A stretch of 64,000 nt of DNA, taken from the NCBI GenBank assembly GCA_003331885.1, contig QOPZ01000002.1, positions 1 to 64,000 on the forward strand, in the 5' to 3' direction. The stretch's first letter is position 1. Each line of letters starts with the position of its first letter. The notes below the pieces were generated by a model. That model did no database searches and was not told the DNA's origin. It saw only the letters and a program-made list of their open reading frames with translations. This document shows positions 1 to 9,994 of this stretch, piece by piece. The position numbers and the translations under genes were made by a program. The DNA is from Cryomorphaceae bacterium. Lineage in GTDB: Bacteria > Bacteroidota > Bacteroidia > Flavobacteriales > Flavobacteriaceae.

Positions 1-905
1 GATGATGTTACTCCCTTAAATAATACAACTCTTTTTCTATCAACTTCACTTTTAATTTTATTGAAAGATATTTTTTGATTTTTTGATAATTCAATTGATT
101 TATTAATGTCAATATTTGAATGAATAAATCTATCTATTTTTGATTTTGATTTTAATAGTATATTTTTTTTAACTAGTGTATTTAAGATACCATCTGATAT
201 TTTAAATTTTTCTTTTAAACTATTTTGTGATAAACTAAAGTTCTTTTTTTGGTCCTTAAAATAACTTATAATTTTCTTGTGATTTTGACTTCTCAACAAA
301 GAAAATGAATTTGAATTTTTAAAGAAAAGATGGTTTAATTCATAAATATTTTCAGTTTTGGGAATGAAGCGATCATAAATCTCTTCTTTAACTTTTAAAT
401 AATTTTTTAAAACTAATTCATCAATTAATTTAAGTGATTGTTTTCCAAATAATTTTATTATATCAATAAATGAGATTTCATTAAAACTAGAAATAGATGA
501 AAATAAATTGCTGGCTTCTTCAGATAAATTATCCTCTGTACCTTCATTTATAACTTCGATAATAGATTCACTTTTTATTAGCAATAATTTTGGCAATGCT
601 GTTTCATAAACCTTTCCAATGGGACACATATAATAATTACTTATCCATTCAAAAAGTTTAATTTGATTTTTATTAACACAAGGTTTATCATCAACGATAT
701 ATTCAATTTCTTTGAGTTCATAATCAAAAGTTTTATTTGAAGATTTACTTATGACAATTGCAGTGTAAAGTTTTTTCTTGCCAAAACTAACAACAACTCT
801 TGATCCAATTGAGATGCTTTTAAACTCATTAGTTGATAATGCATAATCAAAAGTTTTATCAATAGGGAGCGGTAAAACAACTTCAATAGAATTTATTCCA
901 GTCAA
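1..905 (-). CDS. priA: Primosomal protein N' (replication restart helicase PriA), N-terminal part, truncated by window edge
   Basis: Open frame on the minus strand from a TTG at 905 (LTGINSIEVVLPLPIDKTFDYALSTNE...WISNYYMCPIGKVYETALPKLLLIKSES) running off position 1; typical PriA N-terminal motifs. Not in the ORF track because it is partial. Confidence 0.85.
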   Translation of the reverse strand, partial: MTGINSIEVVLPLPIDKTFDYALSTNEFKSISIGSRVVVSFGKKKLYTAIVISKSSNKTFDYELKEIEYIVDDKPCVNKNQIKLFEWISNYYMCPIGKVYETALPKLLLIKSESIIEVINEGTEDNLSEEASNLFSSISSFNEISFIDIIKLFGKQSLKLIDELVLKNYLKVKEEIYDRFIPKTENIYELNHLFFKNSNSFSLLRSQNHKKIISYFKDQKKNFSLSQNSLKEKFKISDGILNTLVKKNILLKSKSKIDRFIHSNIDINKSIELSKNQKISFNKIKSEVDRKRVVLFKGVTS

Positions 906-955
906 GATATAGTGTAAGTTTATTTAAATTAGCATTTTCAATTATAATGTAATTT

Positions 956-1531
956 ATGGATTTAATTGTTGCAACTCAAAACGAAAATAAAGTTTTAGAA
1001 TTTAAAAAGATGTTAGGAGATAAATTTTTAATTAAAAGCTTAAATGATTTAAATTTTAAAGATGAAATTCCAGAAAATGAGAATACAATTAGAAAAAATG
1101 CTGTTTACAAGTCAAATTTTATTTATAAAATCTTTAACTGTAATGTTTTTTCTGATGATACAGGGCTGGAAATTGAAGCTCTTAACAATGAGCCAGGTGT
1201 GAAATCAGCCAGATATTCAGGAGAAAATAGAGATACAAAAAAAAACATTGAATTAGTTCTAAAAAAAATGGAAGGATTAATAAAAAGAAAAGCTAGGTTC
1301 AGAACTGTTATATCCTTGATTTATTATGGTAAAGAATATTGTTTTGAAGGAATTGTAAATGGAAATATAACAGAAACACCTATTGGTGATAATGGATTTG
1401 GTTATGATTCAATTTTTAGACCTAATGGATATAAAAAAACATTTGCACAGCTATCAATGAATAAAAAAAACAAAATTAGTCATAGGGCATTAGCAATAAA
1501 TAAATTAATTGATTTTCTAAAGAAAAATTAA
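956..1531 (+). CDS. rdgB: RdgB/HAM1 family XTP/dITP diphosphatase
   Basis: MDLIVATQNENKVLEFKKML, SDDTGLEIEALNNEPGVKSARYSGE, GDNGFGYDSIF, SHRALA motifs. Confidence 0.95.
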   Translation: MDLIVATQNENKVLEFKKMLGDKFLIKSLNDLNFKDEIPENENTIRKNAVYKSNFIYKIFNCNVFSDDTGLEIEALNNEPGVKSARYSGENRDTKKNIELVLKKMEGLIKRKARFRTVISLIYYGKEYCFEGIVNGNITETPIGDNGFGYDSIFRPNGYKKTFAQLSMNKKNKISHRALAINKLIDFLKKN

Positions 1532-1553
1532 TTTAATGTAAGTTTACAGTCTA

Positions 1554-2315
1554 ATGAAATTTAAAATCTTTTACACTTTCTTTTTTATTATTTTTTCTCA
1601 GTTAATACTTGGTCAAGAAAAAGTAATTGGTGTTATTGAAAACGATGCAGATTCCAAGCCAATTTCTAATGTTCACGTTATTAATCTAAATTCAGTAATT
1701 GGCACAATAAGTAACAATGATGGAGTTTTTGAGATTAATGCTAGTGTTAATGACACATTATTCTTCTCATATTTAGGTTATAAATCAATTAAAGTTAGAG
1801 TTACAAATGATTTAATAAAATTTAAAAATTCTAAAATTAAATTAACTGAGCTGGCATATGCTTTAGAGGAGATTATTGTTACACCCTATAAGTTAACAGG
1901 GTACCTTGAAATTGATGCTAAAAATGTTCCAATTAGTAAATCATACAGATATAATATTCCTGGATTACCATCTAAAGGATATGAAGCAGGCTCGAGAAAT
2001 CCAGGTGCTCTTAGTAAAGTTTTTGGTGCAATATTTAATCCAGTTGATTTTTTATATAATCTTTTTGGAAAAAAACCAAAACAACTCAAAAAACTTCAAT
2101 TAATGAAAGATGACTTTAGGATTAGAGAGTTATTAAGTTCAAAATTTGACAGAGAAACATTAGTTGAACTCTTACAAATTGAAAAGTTTGATATTGATGA
2201 AATTTTAAGAAACTGTAGTTATTCTGAGAGTTTTATTATTAATGCAAATGATTTACAAATCTTAGAAGCAATTAGTCAATGTTATGAAGAGTTTAAGTTG
2301 CTAAATAGAAAATAA
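1554..2315 (+). CDS. Secreted CarboxypepD_reg-like domain protein
   Basis: Signal peptide followed by VIGVIENDADSKPISNVHVINLNSVIGTISNNDGVFEI...FFSYLGYKSIKV, typical of carboxypeptidase-regulatory-like domains. Confidence 0.8.
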   Translation: MKFKIFYTFFFIIFSQLILGQEKVIGVIENDADSKPISNVHVINLNSVIGTISNNDGVFEINASVNDTLFFSYLGYKSIKVRVTNDLIKFKNSKIKLTELAYALEEIIVTPYKLTGYLEIDAKNVPISKSYRYNIPGLPSKGYEAGSRNPGALSKVFGAIFNPVDFLYNLFGKKPKQLKKLQLMKDDFRIRELLSSKFDRETLVELLQIEKFDIDEILRNCSYSESFIINANDLQILEAISQCYEEFKLLNRK

Positions 2316-2336
2316 ACTATTATAATATTTTAACAT

Positions 2337-2344
2337 TATCTTTG
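2337..2344 (+). promoter_or_regulatory. Bacteroidota -7 box (TATCTTTG) upstream of purB
   Basis: Exact TAnnTTTG match 13 bp before the purB start; no clear -33 TTG at standard spacing. Confidence 0.5.
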
Positions 2345-2357
2345 CATTTTTAAAACC

Positions 2358-3695
2358 ATGAAAATAAACTCTATTAATGCTATCTCACCAATTGATGGAA
2401 GATATTCTAATCAAACATCTAATCTTCAAGATTATTTCTCTGAAAAAGCATTAATAAAATACAGGCTTAAAATTGAAATTGAGTACTTTATTAAACTGAC
2501 TGAAATAAAAATAGATGGATTAAAGTCTTGGAGAAAAAGTAATAATAAACTTTTAAGAAAAATCTATACTGATTTTGATGAAAAAAATGCCTTAGAAATC
2601 AAAGAAATTGAAAAAACAACAAATCACGATGTTAAAGCTGTTGAATATTTTTTAAAAAATAAATTTAAAAAATTACGTTTTGAAAAATTTTCTGAGTTTG
2701 TACACTTTGGATTAACATCACAAGACATTAACAACTCAGCAATTCCTTTATCGATTAAAGATTATGTTAAATCTTATAAATTATTAATTCAAAACCTTTT
2801 AAAATTAATTAAACAAAAATCAAAAGAATATAAAAGCATAAGCATGTTGGCAAGAACTCACGGTCAACCAGCTTCTCCAACTAGGTTAGGCAAAGAATTT
2901 AAAGTTTTTGAAGTAAGAATAAATGAACAAATTAAACAATTAAAAAATATTCCATTCTCAGCAAAATTTGGGGGAGCGACAGGCAATTTCAATGCTCATA
3001 ATTTGACGTTTCCAAAGATTAATTGGAAAAAATTTGCTGAAAGTTTTATGAAAGATTTAGGCTTAAAATTATCATTTCCAACAACACAAATTGAACATTA
3101 TGATAATTTAGCTTCACTTTTTGACAACTTAAAAAGAATAAATACAATTATAATTGATTTTAATCAGGATATGTGGTTATACATATCAATGGATTACTTT
3201 AAACAAAAAATTAAAAAAGGAGAAATTGGATCATCTGCTATGCCTCACAAGGTGAATCCCATTGATTTTGAAAATTCAGAGGGCAACTTAGGTCTAGCAA
3301 ATTCAATTTTTAATCATCTTTCAACAAAACTCCCTATTTCAAGACTTCAAAGAGATTTAACAGATAGCACTGTTTTGAGAAATATTGGAGTTCCAATTGC
3401 GCACACTATTATTGGCATAAATTCAACAATTAAAGGAATTAACAAGCTTTTGGTTAATTCAGAAAAAATAAATGAGGACTTAGAAAATAATTGGATTGTA
3501 ATAGCTGAAGGTATACAAAATATATTGAGAAAAGAAGGTTATCCAAATCCATATGAATTATTAAAAGATTTGACTAGAAATAACAAAAAAATAAATCAGG
3601 ATACCTTTACAAAATTTATTAATTCTTTAGATATTAGTGAAAAGCTAAAAAAAGATTTGAAGAAAATAACCCCTTACAATTACACAGGAATATGA
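2358..3695 (+). CDS. purB: Adenylosuccinate lyase
   Basis: ISPIDGRYSNQTSNLQDYFSE, TRLGKEFKVFE, signature GSSAMPHKVNPIDFENSEGN. Confidence 0.97.
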   Translation: MKINSINAISPIDGRYSNQTSNLQDYFSEKALIKYRLKIEIEYFIKLTEIKIDGLKSWRKSNNKLLRKIYTDFDEKNALEIKEIEKTTNHDVKAVEYFLKNKFKKLRFEKFSEFVHFGLTSQDINNSAIPLSIKDYVKSYKLLIQNLLKLIKQKSKEYKSISMLARTHGQPASPTRLGKEFKVFEVRINEQIKQLKNIPFSAKFGGATGNFNAHNLTFPKINWKKFAESFMKDLGLKLSFPTTQIEHYDNLASLFDNLKRINTIIIDFNQDMWLYISMDYFKQKIKKGEIGSSAMPHKVNPIDFENSEGNLGLANSIFNHLSTKLPISRLQRDLTDSTVLRNIGVPIAHTIIGINSTIKGINKLLVNSEKINEDLENNWIVIAEGIQNILRKEGYPNPYELLKDLTRNNKKINQDTFTKFINSLDISEKLKKDLKKITPYNYTGI

Positions 3696-4183
3696 AAATA
3701 TCAAAGATTCAACTAGTAATTGGAATAATAATTATTGCCGTCTTTTCTAGATTAATTCCGCATCCTCCAAATTTCACACCAATAACCGCAATTGCATTAT
3801 TTTCAATAATTAATTTTAAAAATAAATATCTTGCTCTTTCTATTCCAATTATTTGTCTTTTTTTATCAGATTTAATTATTGGATTGTCATTAATTAATCT
3901 TTTTGTATACCTCTCTTTTATTGTAATAAGTGGAGTTGGTTATTTTTTTGGAAAAATAAATATTAAATCTGTTTTAACCTCTAGCTTAATTTTCTTCTTT
4001 GTTACTAATTTTGGTGTCTGGCTTATTGGATATCCAAATACAATTGAGGGTTTTATTGCATGTTTAGTAGCAGCTTTGCCGTTTTTTGGATGGACTATTG
4101 CGGGTGATTTGTTTTATTCCTATTCTGTGAAATTTTCTCTTAATTTTCTAGAGAAAAAATATATTTCTAATCCCTTAAGTTAG
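3692..4183 (+). CDS. DUF6580-like integral membrane protein
   Basis: Hydrophobic multi-TM protein with SRLIPHPPNFTPITAIALF motif; 4-bp overlap with purB. Confidence 0.7.
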   Translation: MKISKIQLVIGIIIIAVFSRLIPHPPNFTPITAIALFSIINFKNKYLALSIPIICLFLSDLIIGLSLINLFVYLSFIVISGVGYFFGKINIKSVLTSSLIFFFVTNFGVWLIGYPNTIEGFIACLVAALPFFGWTIAGDLFYSYSVKFSLNFLEKKYISNPLS

Positions 4184-5276
4184 GTTTTTCTATAGATTCA
4201 TTATCTAGATTTAGCTTTATTTTACCATTAGAAATTCTTGAAATATCTTTATCTATCTTTCCAAATTCATCAGAGGACTTATTGTAATGATTAACAACTG
4301 TTTTTAAAGTATTTCCTAGCTTTTCATGATACAAATGATAACTAGCTAAATGATTAGAGAGGTTTCTTACATTTTTTATTACTGTGTCTATTTCTTTCTC
4401 AAATTTTAAATTATTAAGTGCTTTCATTGTAATTTGCAGCATAGGAAATAAACTCATTGGAGAAACAATCATCACTTTCTTTAGGTAGGCATAACTTACA
4501 AGTTCATTAGAGTTAATTTTTAAACTTCCTACCCTACTGTTTAATAAATCTTGATATAATCCATCAGCAGGAATAAACATAAAAGCATAATCAAGTGTTT
4601 TTTCTTGAGGTTTTATATATTTAGCAGTTTCGTCAATTCTAGATTTAATGTCTTCCTTAAATTTTTTTTCTAATATTTTAATTTCATTTTCATCACTACT
4701 TTCAATCATTCTGTTATAATTATCTAAGGAAAACTTAGCGTCGATTGGTATAATATTTTCATTAACCATTATAATCGCGTCTACAATTTCACCACTTTTA
4801 AAAGAGTATTGCATTTTAAAAATTTCAGGAGGCAGAACATTTGAAAGTAAATTTTCAAGTTGAATCTCTCCGAAAATACCCCTTTGTTTTTGATTTCCTA
4901 AGATTTTTTCTAAAGATTTCATCTGATTTGCAAAACTTAAAACTTGTTCATTTGTTCCTTTAATTTTAGCCAACTCATTTGTAACATCTTTTATGATTTT
5001 ATTAGAATCTGCAAATTGTTTTTGCATTGTTGATTTGGAGGAGGTTTGGAAATCAGAAATCTCTTTATTTATTGTTTTTAGTTTTGATTCAATTTCTATC
5101 CTACTTTTTTCAGAATTATCACTTATTTCCTTACGAATATTTTGAATTTGATTTGATAAATTATTGGAAAGCTGAATAATAACATCCGAAGCACCCGAAT
5201 CCTTATTTCCTCTAAATATTAAGAAAATTAATATTCCAATTACTATAAACAGAGATATAATAATTATTAATTCCAA
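4167..5276 (-). CDS. rmuC: DNA recombination protein RmuC
   Basis: N-terminal TM, coiled coil, then KQRGIFGEIQLENLLSNVLPPEIFKMQYSFKSGEIVDAII...PIDAKFSLDNY...FIPADGLYQDLL. Confidence 0.95.
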   Translation of the reverse strand: MELIIIISLFIVIGILIFLIFRGNKDSGASDVIIQLSNNLSNQIQNIRKEISDNSEKSRIEIESKLKTINKEISDFQTSSKSTMQKQFADSNKIIKDVTNELAKIKGTNEQVLSFANQMKSLEKILGNQKQRGIFGEIQLENLLSNVLPPEIFKMQYSFKSGEIVDAIIMVNENIIPIDAKFSLDNYNRMIESSDENEIKILEKKFKEDIKSRIDETAKYIKPQEKTLDYAFMFIPADGLYQDLLNSRVGSLKINSNELVSYAYLKKVMIVSPMSLFPMLQITMKALNNLKFEKEIDTVIKNVRNLSNHLASYHLYHEKLGNTLKTVVNHYNKSSDEFGKIDKDISRISNGKIKLNLDNESIEKPNLRD

Positions 5277-5279
5277 AAC

Positions 5280-8129
5280 TTACTTAGTTAAGTACATTTT
5301 TCTTCTGGAATACAATTCATAAAATTCATCATCTTTTAAATCATCAATGAATAATATGCTTTCACCTGTGCTTTTCATTTCTGGACCTAAACTTTTATCA
5401 ACATTAGGGAATTTACTGAACGAAAAAACAGGTTGTTTGATAGCAAATCCATCTAATTTTGGATTGAATTTGAAATCATCAATCTTATTTTTTCCTAACA
5501 TAATTTTTGTTGCAAAATTTACATATGGTTGTTTATATGCTTTGGAAATAAAGGGGACCGTTCTTGATGCACGTGGATTTGCCTCAATAATGTAAACAGT
5601 ATCATCTTTAATAGCGAACTGAATATTTATTAGACCAACTGTATTAAGAGCTAAAGCAATTTTATTAGTATGGTCAATAATTTGTTGCATCACAAAATCA
5701 CCTAAATTAAATGGTGGAAGAGTGGCATTAGAATCTCCTGAATGAATTCCACATGGCTCGATATGTTCCATTATTCCGATGATTTGAACTTTTTCTCCAT
5801 CACAAATTGCGTCAGCTTCTGCTTCGATTGCCCCATCTAAATAGTGATCAAGTAAAAGTTTATTATTTGGTATCTTTTGTAATAAATCCACTACATGAGC
5901 TTCAAGGTCTTCTTTATTAATTACAATTTTCATCCCTTGACCACCAAGAACATAAGAAGGTCTAACCAGAATTGGGAAATTTAAAGTATCTGCTAGCTTA
6001 AGAGCCTGATCTGCTGTCTCAGCTACACCAAACTCAGGATATGGTATATTATTGTTTTTAAGGAGTTCAGAAAATGATCCTCTATCTTCAGCTAAATCTA
6101 ATGATTCGTATGTTGTTCCAATGATTTTTATTCCATATTTATCTAGTTTTTCAGCCAACTTTAGAGCAGTTTGACCTCCGAGCTGTACTATAACTCCAAT
6201 AGGTTTTTCATGTTGAATAATGTCATAAATATGTTCCCAAAAAACTGGTTCAAAATATAACTTGTCTGCTACATCAAAATCGGTTGATACGGTTTCAGGG
6301 TTACAATTAATCATAATTGTTTCATAACCACATTCAGAAGCTGCTAAAACTCCATGGACACAACAATAATCAAATTCTATTCCCTGACCTATTCTATTTG
6401 GACCTGAACCTAATACTACAATTTTTTCACGATTGGTTGATTCACTTTCATTTTGAGTATAAGTTTTACCATTAGGGGTTGTTATTTCTTGCTCGAACGT
6501 CGAATAATAATATGGTGTCATGGCCTTAAATTCAGCTGCACAAGTGTCAACAAGCTTATAAACCCTATTTATATTTAAATCTTTTCTTTTTTTATGAACC
6601 TGACTTTCAAGACATTTTAACATGTGAGCAATTTGTCTGTCGGCAAAACCTTTTTGTTTTGCTTCTAGAAGCAACTCTTTTGTAATATTTTTAATATTAT
6701 ACTTATTTATTTCATTTTCTAGGTTAGATAATTCTTCATATTGTTTTAAGAACCACATGTCAATTTTTGTTATTTCATGAATTCTTTCAATAGATATTCC
6801 AATCTTTAAGGCATCATATATAACAAAAACTCTATCCCAACTAGCATACTTTAACTTATTAATAATAGTTTGGTAGTCAGTATATCCTTTTCCATCCGCT
6901 CCTAATCCATTTCTTTTAATTTCGAGAGACTGAGTTGCTTTATGTAAAGCTTCTTGAAAAGATCTTCCAATTGCCATTACTTCACCAACTGCTTTCATCT
7001 GCAAGCCTAGAGTTCTTTCAGAACCTTCAAACTTGTCAAAATTCCATCTTGGAATTTTAACTATTACATAATCTAATGTCGGTTCAAACAAAGCAGAAGT
7101 TGATTTTGTGATTTGATTATCTAACTCATCTAAAGAATACCCTATGGCAAGTTTACTAGCAATTTTGGCTATTGGATATCCAGTAGCCTTTGAAGCTAAT
7201 GCCGAGGATCTTGAAACCCGAGGATTTATCTCAATTGCAATTATATCCTCGTTGTCATCAGGGCTAACAGCGAATTGGACATTACATCCTCCAGCAAAAT
7301 CGCCAATACTTCTCATCATCTTTATTGCCATATCTCGCATTTTTTGATATGTTGTGTCAGAAAGAGTCATTGCTGGAGCGACAGTTATAGAATCTCCAGT
7401 ATGAATACCCATAGGATCCATATTTTCAATTGTACAAATAATTACAACATTATCATTTTTATCTCTTAAAAGTTCTAATTCATATTCTTTCCAGCCAATA
7501 AGAGCTTTATCGATCATTACCTCATGAATTGGAGAAGCTTCTAATCCTCTTTTCAGAAGTGTATCAAATTTTTCTTTTTTATATACAATTGATGCACCGG
7601 TACCTCCTAATGTAAAAGAAGGCCTAACACATAAAGGAAAACCAAATTCTTGTGCAATTTCTTTTCCTTTAAGAAAAGATGTTGCAGTTTCAGATGGTGC
7701 ATAAGGAATATTAATTTTTTCTAATAATAATCTAAATTTTTCTCTATCCTCTGTTATTTGAATTGCATCAATATCAACTCCAATAATTTCAACATTAAAT
7801 TCTTCCCATATACCTTTTTCACCAGCTTCAATACATAAATTTAAAGCTGTCTGACCACCCATTGTTGGTAAAACAGCATCAATTTTATGTTTCTTAAGAA
7901 TTTTTTTAATTGATTTAGTGTTAAGCGGTAATAAATAAATGTGATCAGCCATAACGGGGTCAGTCATAATAGTGGCTGGATTTGAATTTATCAGAACTGT
8001 TTCAATACCGTCTTCTTTAAGGGATCTGAGAGCCTGAGAACCAGAATAATCAAACTCACATGCCTGACCAATAATAATTGGGCCTGAACCAATTATTAGA
8101 ATACTATTTAAATCTTTTTTTAGGGGCAT
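5280..8129 (-). CDS. carB: Carbamoyl-phosphate synthase large subunit
   Basis: SILIIGSGPIIIGQACEFDYSGSQALRSLKEDG; two tandem ATP-grasp halves; SGPNRIGQGIEFDYCCVH. Confidence 0.98.
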   Translation of the reverse strand: MPLKKDLNSILIIGSGPIIIGQACEFDYSGSQALRSLKEDGIETVLINSNPATIMTDPVMADHIYLLPLNTKSIKKILKKHKIDAVLPTMGGQTALNLCIEAGEKGIWEEFNVEIIGVDIDAIQITEDREKFRLLLEKINIPYAPSETATSFLKGKEIAQEFGFPLCVRPSFTLGGTGASIVYKKEKFDTLLKRGLEASPIHEVMIDKALIGWKEYELELLRDKNDNVVIICTIENMDPMGIHTGDSITVAPAMTLSDTTYQKMRDMAIKMMRSIGDFAGGCNVQFAVSPDDNEDIIAIEINPRVSRSSALASKATGYPIAKIASKLAIGYSLDELDNQITKSTSALFEPTLDYVIVKIPRWNFDKFEGSERTLGLQMKAVGEVMAIGRSFQEALHKATQSLEIKRNGLGADGKGYTDYQTIINKLKYASWDRVFVIYDALKIGISIERIHEITKIDMWFLKQYEELSNLENEINKYNIKNITKELLLEAKQKGFADRQIAHMLKCLESQVHKKRKDLNINRVYKLVDTCAAEFKAMTPYYYSTFEQEITTPNGKTYTQNESESTNREKIVVLGSGPNRIGQGIEFDYCCVHGVLAASECGYETIMINCNPETVSTDFDVADKLYFEPVFWEHIYDIIQHEKPIGVIVQLGGQTALKLAEKLDKYGIKIIGTTYESLDLAEDRGSFSELLKNNNIPYPEFGVAETADQALKLADTLNFPILVRPSYVLGGQGMKIVINKEDLEAHVVDLLQKIPNNKLLLDHYLDGAIEAEADAICDGEKVQIIGIMEHIEPCGIHSGDSNATLPPFNLGDFVMQQIIDHTNKIALALNTVGLINIQFAIKDDTVYIIEANPRASRTVPFISKAYKQPYVNFATKIMLGKNKIDDFKFNPKLDGFAIKQPVFSFSKFPNVDKSLGPEMKSTGESILFIDDLKDDEFYELYSRRKMYLTK

Positions 8130-8157
8130 TTATTAATTTGCCAATATATCAAAAAAA

Positions 8158-8190
8158 AGGTGTTACTAAAATAGCAACACCTCTTTTTTT
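8158..8190 (-). terminator. Intrinsic terminator downstream of rpmH
   Basis: AGGTGTTaCTA-AAA-TAGcAACACCT hairpin with an A-tract on the left and T-tract on the right (bidirectional form). Confidence 0.75.
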
Positions 8191-8206
8191 ATTAAAATTT
8201 ATTAAC

Positions 8207-8365
8207 TCATTTCTTGTGATTAGGTTCACTTGAAACACTTAATTTTTTTCTTCCTTTTTTTCTTCTTGAAGCTAAAACTTTTCTACCTTCGACAGTAGAC
8301 ATCCTTTCTCTAAATCCGTGTTTATTTTTTCTTTTTCTATTTGATGGTTGAAATGTTCTTTTCAT
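8207..8365 (-). CDS. rpmH: 50S ribosomal protein bL34
   Basis: Manual translation: [52 protein letters not shown]; 52 aa, below the ORF-track cutoff. Confidence 0.97.
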   Translation of the reverse strand: MKRTFQPSNRKRKNKHGFRERMSTVEGRKVLASRRKKGRKKLSVSSEPNHKK

Positions 8366-8388
8366 CAAGAAGATTTTTTAAATTCGGC

Positions 8389-8396
8389 CAAATATA
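8389..8396 (-). promoter_or_regulatory. -7 box (TATATTTG) of rpmH
   Basis: Exact TAnnTTTG match on the minus strand about 24 bp upstream of rpmH. Confidence 0.5.
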
Positions 8397-8454
8397 CAAT
8401 AAAAAAAATTTAATAATTATATAAAATTCTTTTTTTAATTTTACCAAAAAAAAT

Positions 8455-8970
8455 ATGTTTAATAAACTCTTTAAACTAGTTATTTCAATATTGATATTTG
8501 GTTTTTCAATTTACCAGTTTAGTGTTGATAATATTGGAAATGGAATTGCACTAATTTTTCTTTCTCTTACTTTCTTGCTCTTGTATTTCAAAAATGAGAT
8601 TTTAATCATTGCTTTTTTAAGAATGAGAAAACAGGATCTTGATGGAACTGAAAAATGGTTATTAAGAATTAAAAATCCAGAATCTTCATTAATAAAAAAA
8701 CAAGTTGGATATTACAATTATTTATTTGGAATAGTTTATTCCCAAAAAAATCTAACTACCGCTGAAAAATACTTTAAAAAAGCAATTTCATTTGGATTAA
8801 ACATGAATCAAGATCTAGCAATGGCTAAATTAAGTCTTGCTGGTATTTTAATGCAAAAAAGAAGAAAAAGAGAGGCTGTAATATTACTTAATGAAGCAAA
8901 GAAGCTAGACAAACATGGTCTTCTAACTCAACAAATAAAGTTGATGCAAACACAAATGAAAAGAATTTAA
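8455..8970 (+). CDS. Conserved membrane protein with TPR-like C-terminus
   Basis: Two N-terminal TM helices followed by helical repeats (TAEKYFKKAISFGLNMNQDLAMAKLSLAGILMQKRRKREAVILLNEAKKLD). Confidence 0.55.
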   Translation: MFNKLFKLVISILIFGFSIYQFSVDNIGNGIALIFLSLTFLLLYFKNEILIIAFLRMRKQDLDGTEKWLLRIKNPESSLIKKQVGYYNYLFGIVYSQKNLTTAEKYFKKAISFGLNMNQDLAMAKLSLAGILMQKRRKREAVILLNEAKKLDKHGLLTQQIKLMQTQMKRI

Positions 8971-9632
8971 TTATTAGATATTATTATTGGTAAGTTTTTA
9001 TTTAACCAAGATGCTTTCCTAAGGATCATAGCATGTGTACCGCCTGAAACAAATATCGCCTTTTTAATGTATATAGAAGGAAAAACTAGATCGATATTGC
9101 CATGTATGTGTATTATATCTTTTAATGGATTTTTTTGATCCCAATTTACTATTTGATGAATTGACCATTTTAAATAATTTTCGTCTCTAACTGAAAGATA
9201 CTTTCTATATAACTCTATTCTATTTCTAACAATTGGACCGAATACAAATAATGCTAATGATTCAAAATCATTAATCCAATTAACATTAAAAAATTTATAA
9301 GCCTTGGTTTTCTTTCCTATTTGCATCATTAGAGGAAGTTCTTTGTTTGACTTTACGCTCGATATAATAATTACCTTACTACATTTTATAATTTTTGAAA
9401 TTTCTTGAACTAAAATTCCTCCAAATGATACTCCTATTAGAACTATATTATTTCCTTTAATTTTTTTAGAAAATTTTAAAGCATAATCTTTAATAGATTC
9501 ATTCTTTAGAGGCATTTCCCATTCCAAATAATGAATTACAAAATTTTTTGGCAGACTTATAAAATCAAATATTTTTGGATTTGCTGCCATTCCTGGCATC
9601 AAGAAAACATCATAAGTATTTTGGTTATTCAT
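8967..9632 (-). CDS. Alpha/beta hydrolase-fold protein
   Basis: MPGMAANPKIFDFI, nucleophile-elbow-like LIGVSFGGILVQEI, C-terminal GGTHAM. Confidence 0.65.
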   Translation of the reverse strand: MNNQNTYDVFLMPGMAANPKIFDFISLPKNFVIHYLEWEMPLKNESIKDYALKFSKKIKGNNIVLIGVSFGGILVQEISKIIKCSKVIIISSVKSNKELPLMMQIGKKTKAYKFFNVNWINDFESLALFVFGPIVRNRIELYRKYLSVRDENYLKWSIHQIVNWDQKNPLKDIIHIHGNIDLVFPSIYIKKAIFVSGGTHAMILRKASWLNKNLPIIISNN

Positions 9633-9662
9633 AATATAAAAACTTATTCAAACTGAATTTTG

Positions 9663-9670
9663 TATATTTG
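9663..9670 (+). promoter_or_regulatory. -7 box (TATATTTG) upstream of GNAT-like gene
   Basis: Exact TAnnTTTG match 30 bp upstream of the 9701 start. Confidence 0.45.
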
Positions 9671-9700
9671 CATCTCACAATTTAAAAATTAACGAGCTAT

Positions 9701-9991
9701 ATGTCAACTTTGAATATAAATGATAATAATTTTTTAAGACAATTTGAAGTAAATATAGACGGTCAGTTAGCTAAGGTTGAATATGCTTTACAAGAAAGAA
9801 AAATTTTCCTTACTAAAATAATTTTACCAGAAAATTCCACTGATGAATTTAAAGAAGCTTTTCTTATTGAAATTTTTGAAATTATAAAGGACAGAAAATT
9901 AAGAATGATGCCAACATCATCTGAAATTAAAACTTTTCTTAAAAGTAAAAGAGAATATATGGAACTTCTTCCAATTGGAGTTAGACTTTAA
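9701..9991 (+). CDS. Small GNAT-type (YjdJ/GTN-like) N-acetyltransferase domain protein
   Basis: FEVNIDGQLAKVEYALQERKIFLTKIILPENSTDEFKEAFLIEIFEIIKDRKLRMMPTSSEIKTFLKSK. Confidence 0.6.
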   Translation: MSTLNINDNNFLRQFEVNIDGQLAKVEYALQERKIFLTKIILPENSTDEFKEAFLIEIFEIIKDRKLRMMPTSSEIKTFLKSKREYMELLPIGVRL

Positions 9992-9994
9992 GTT

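Noticed and set aside
7144-7347. Small plus-strand ORFs inside carB
   Set aside because: Antisense shadow ORFs of a strongly conserved gene.
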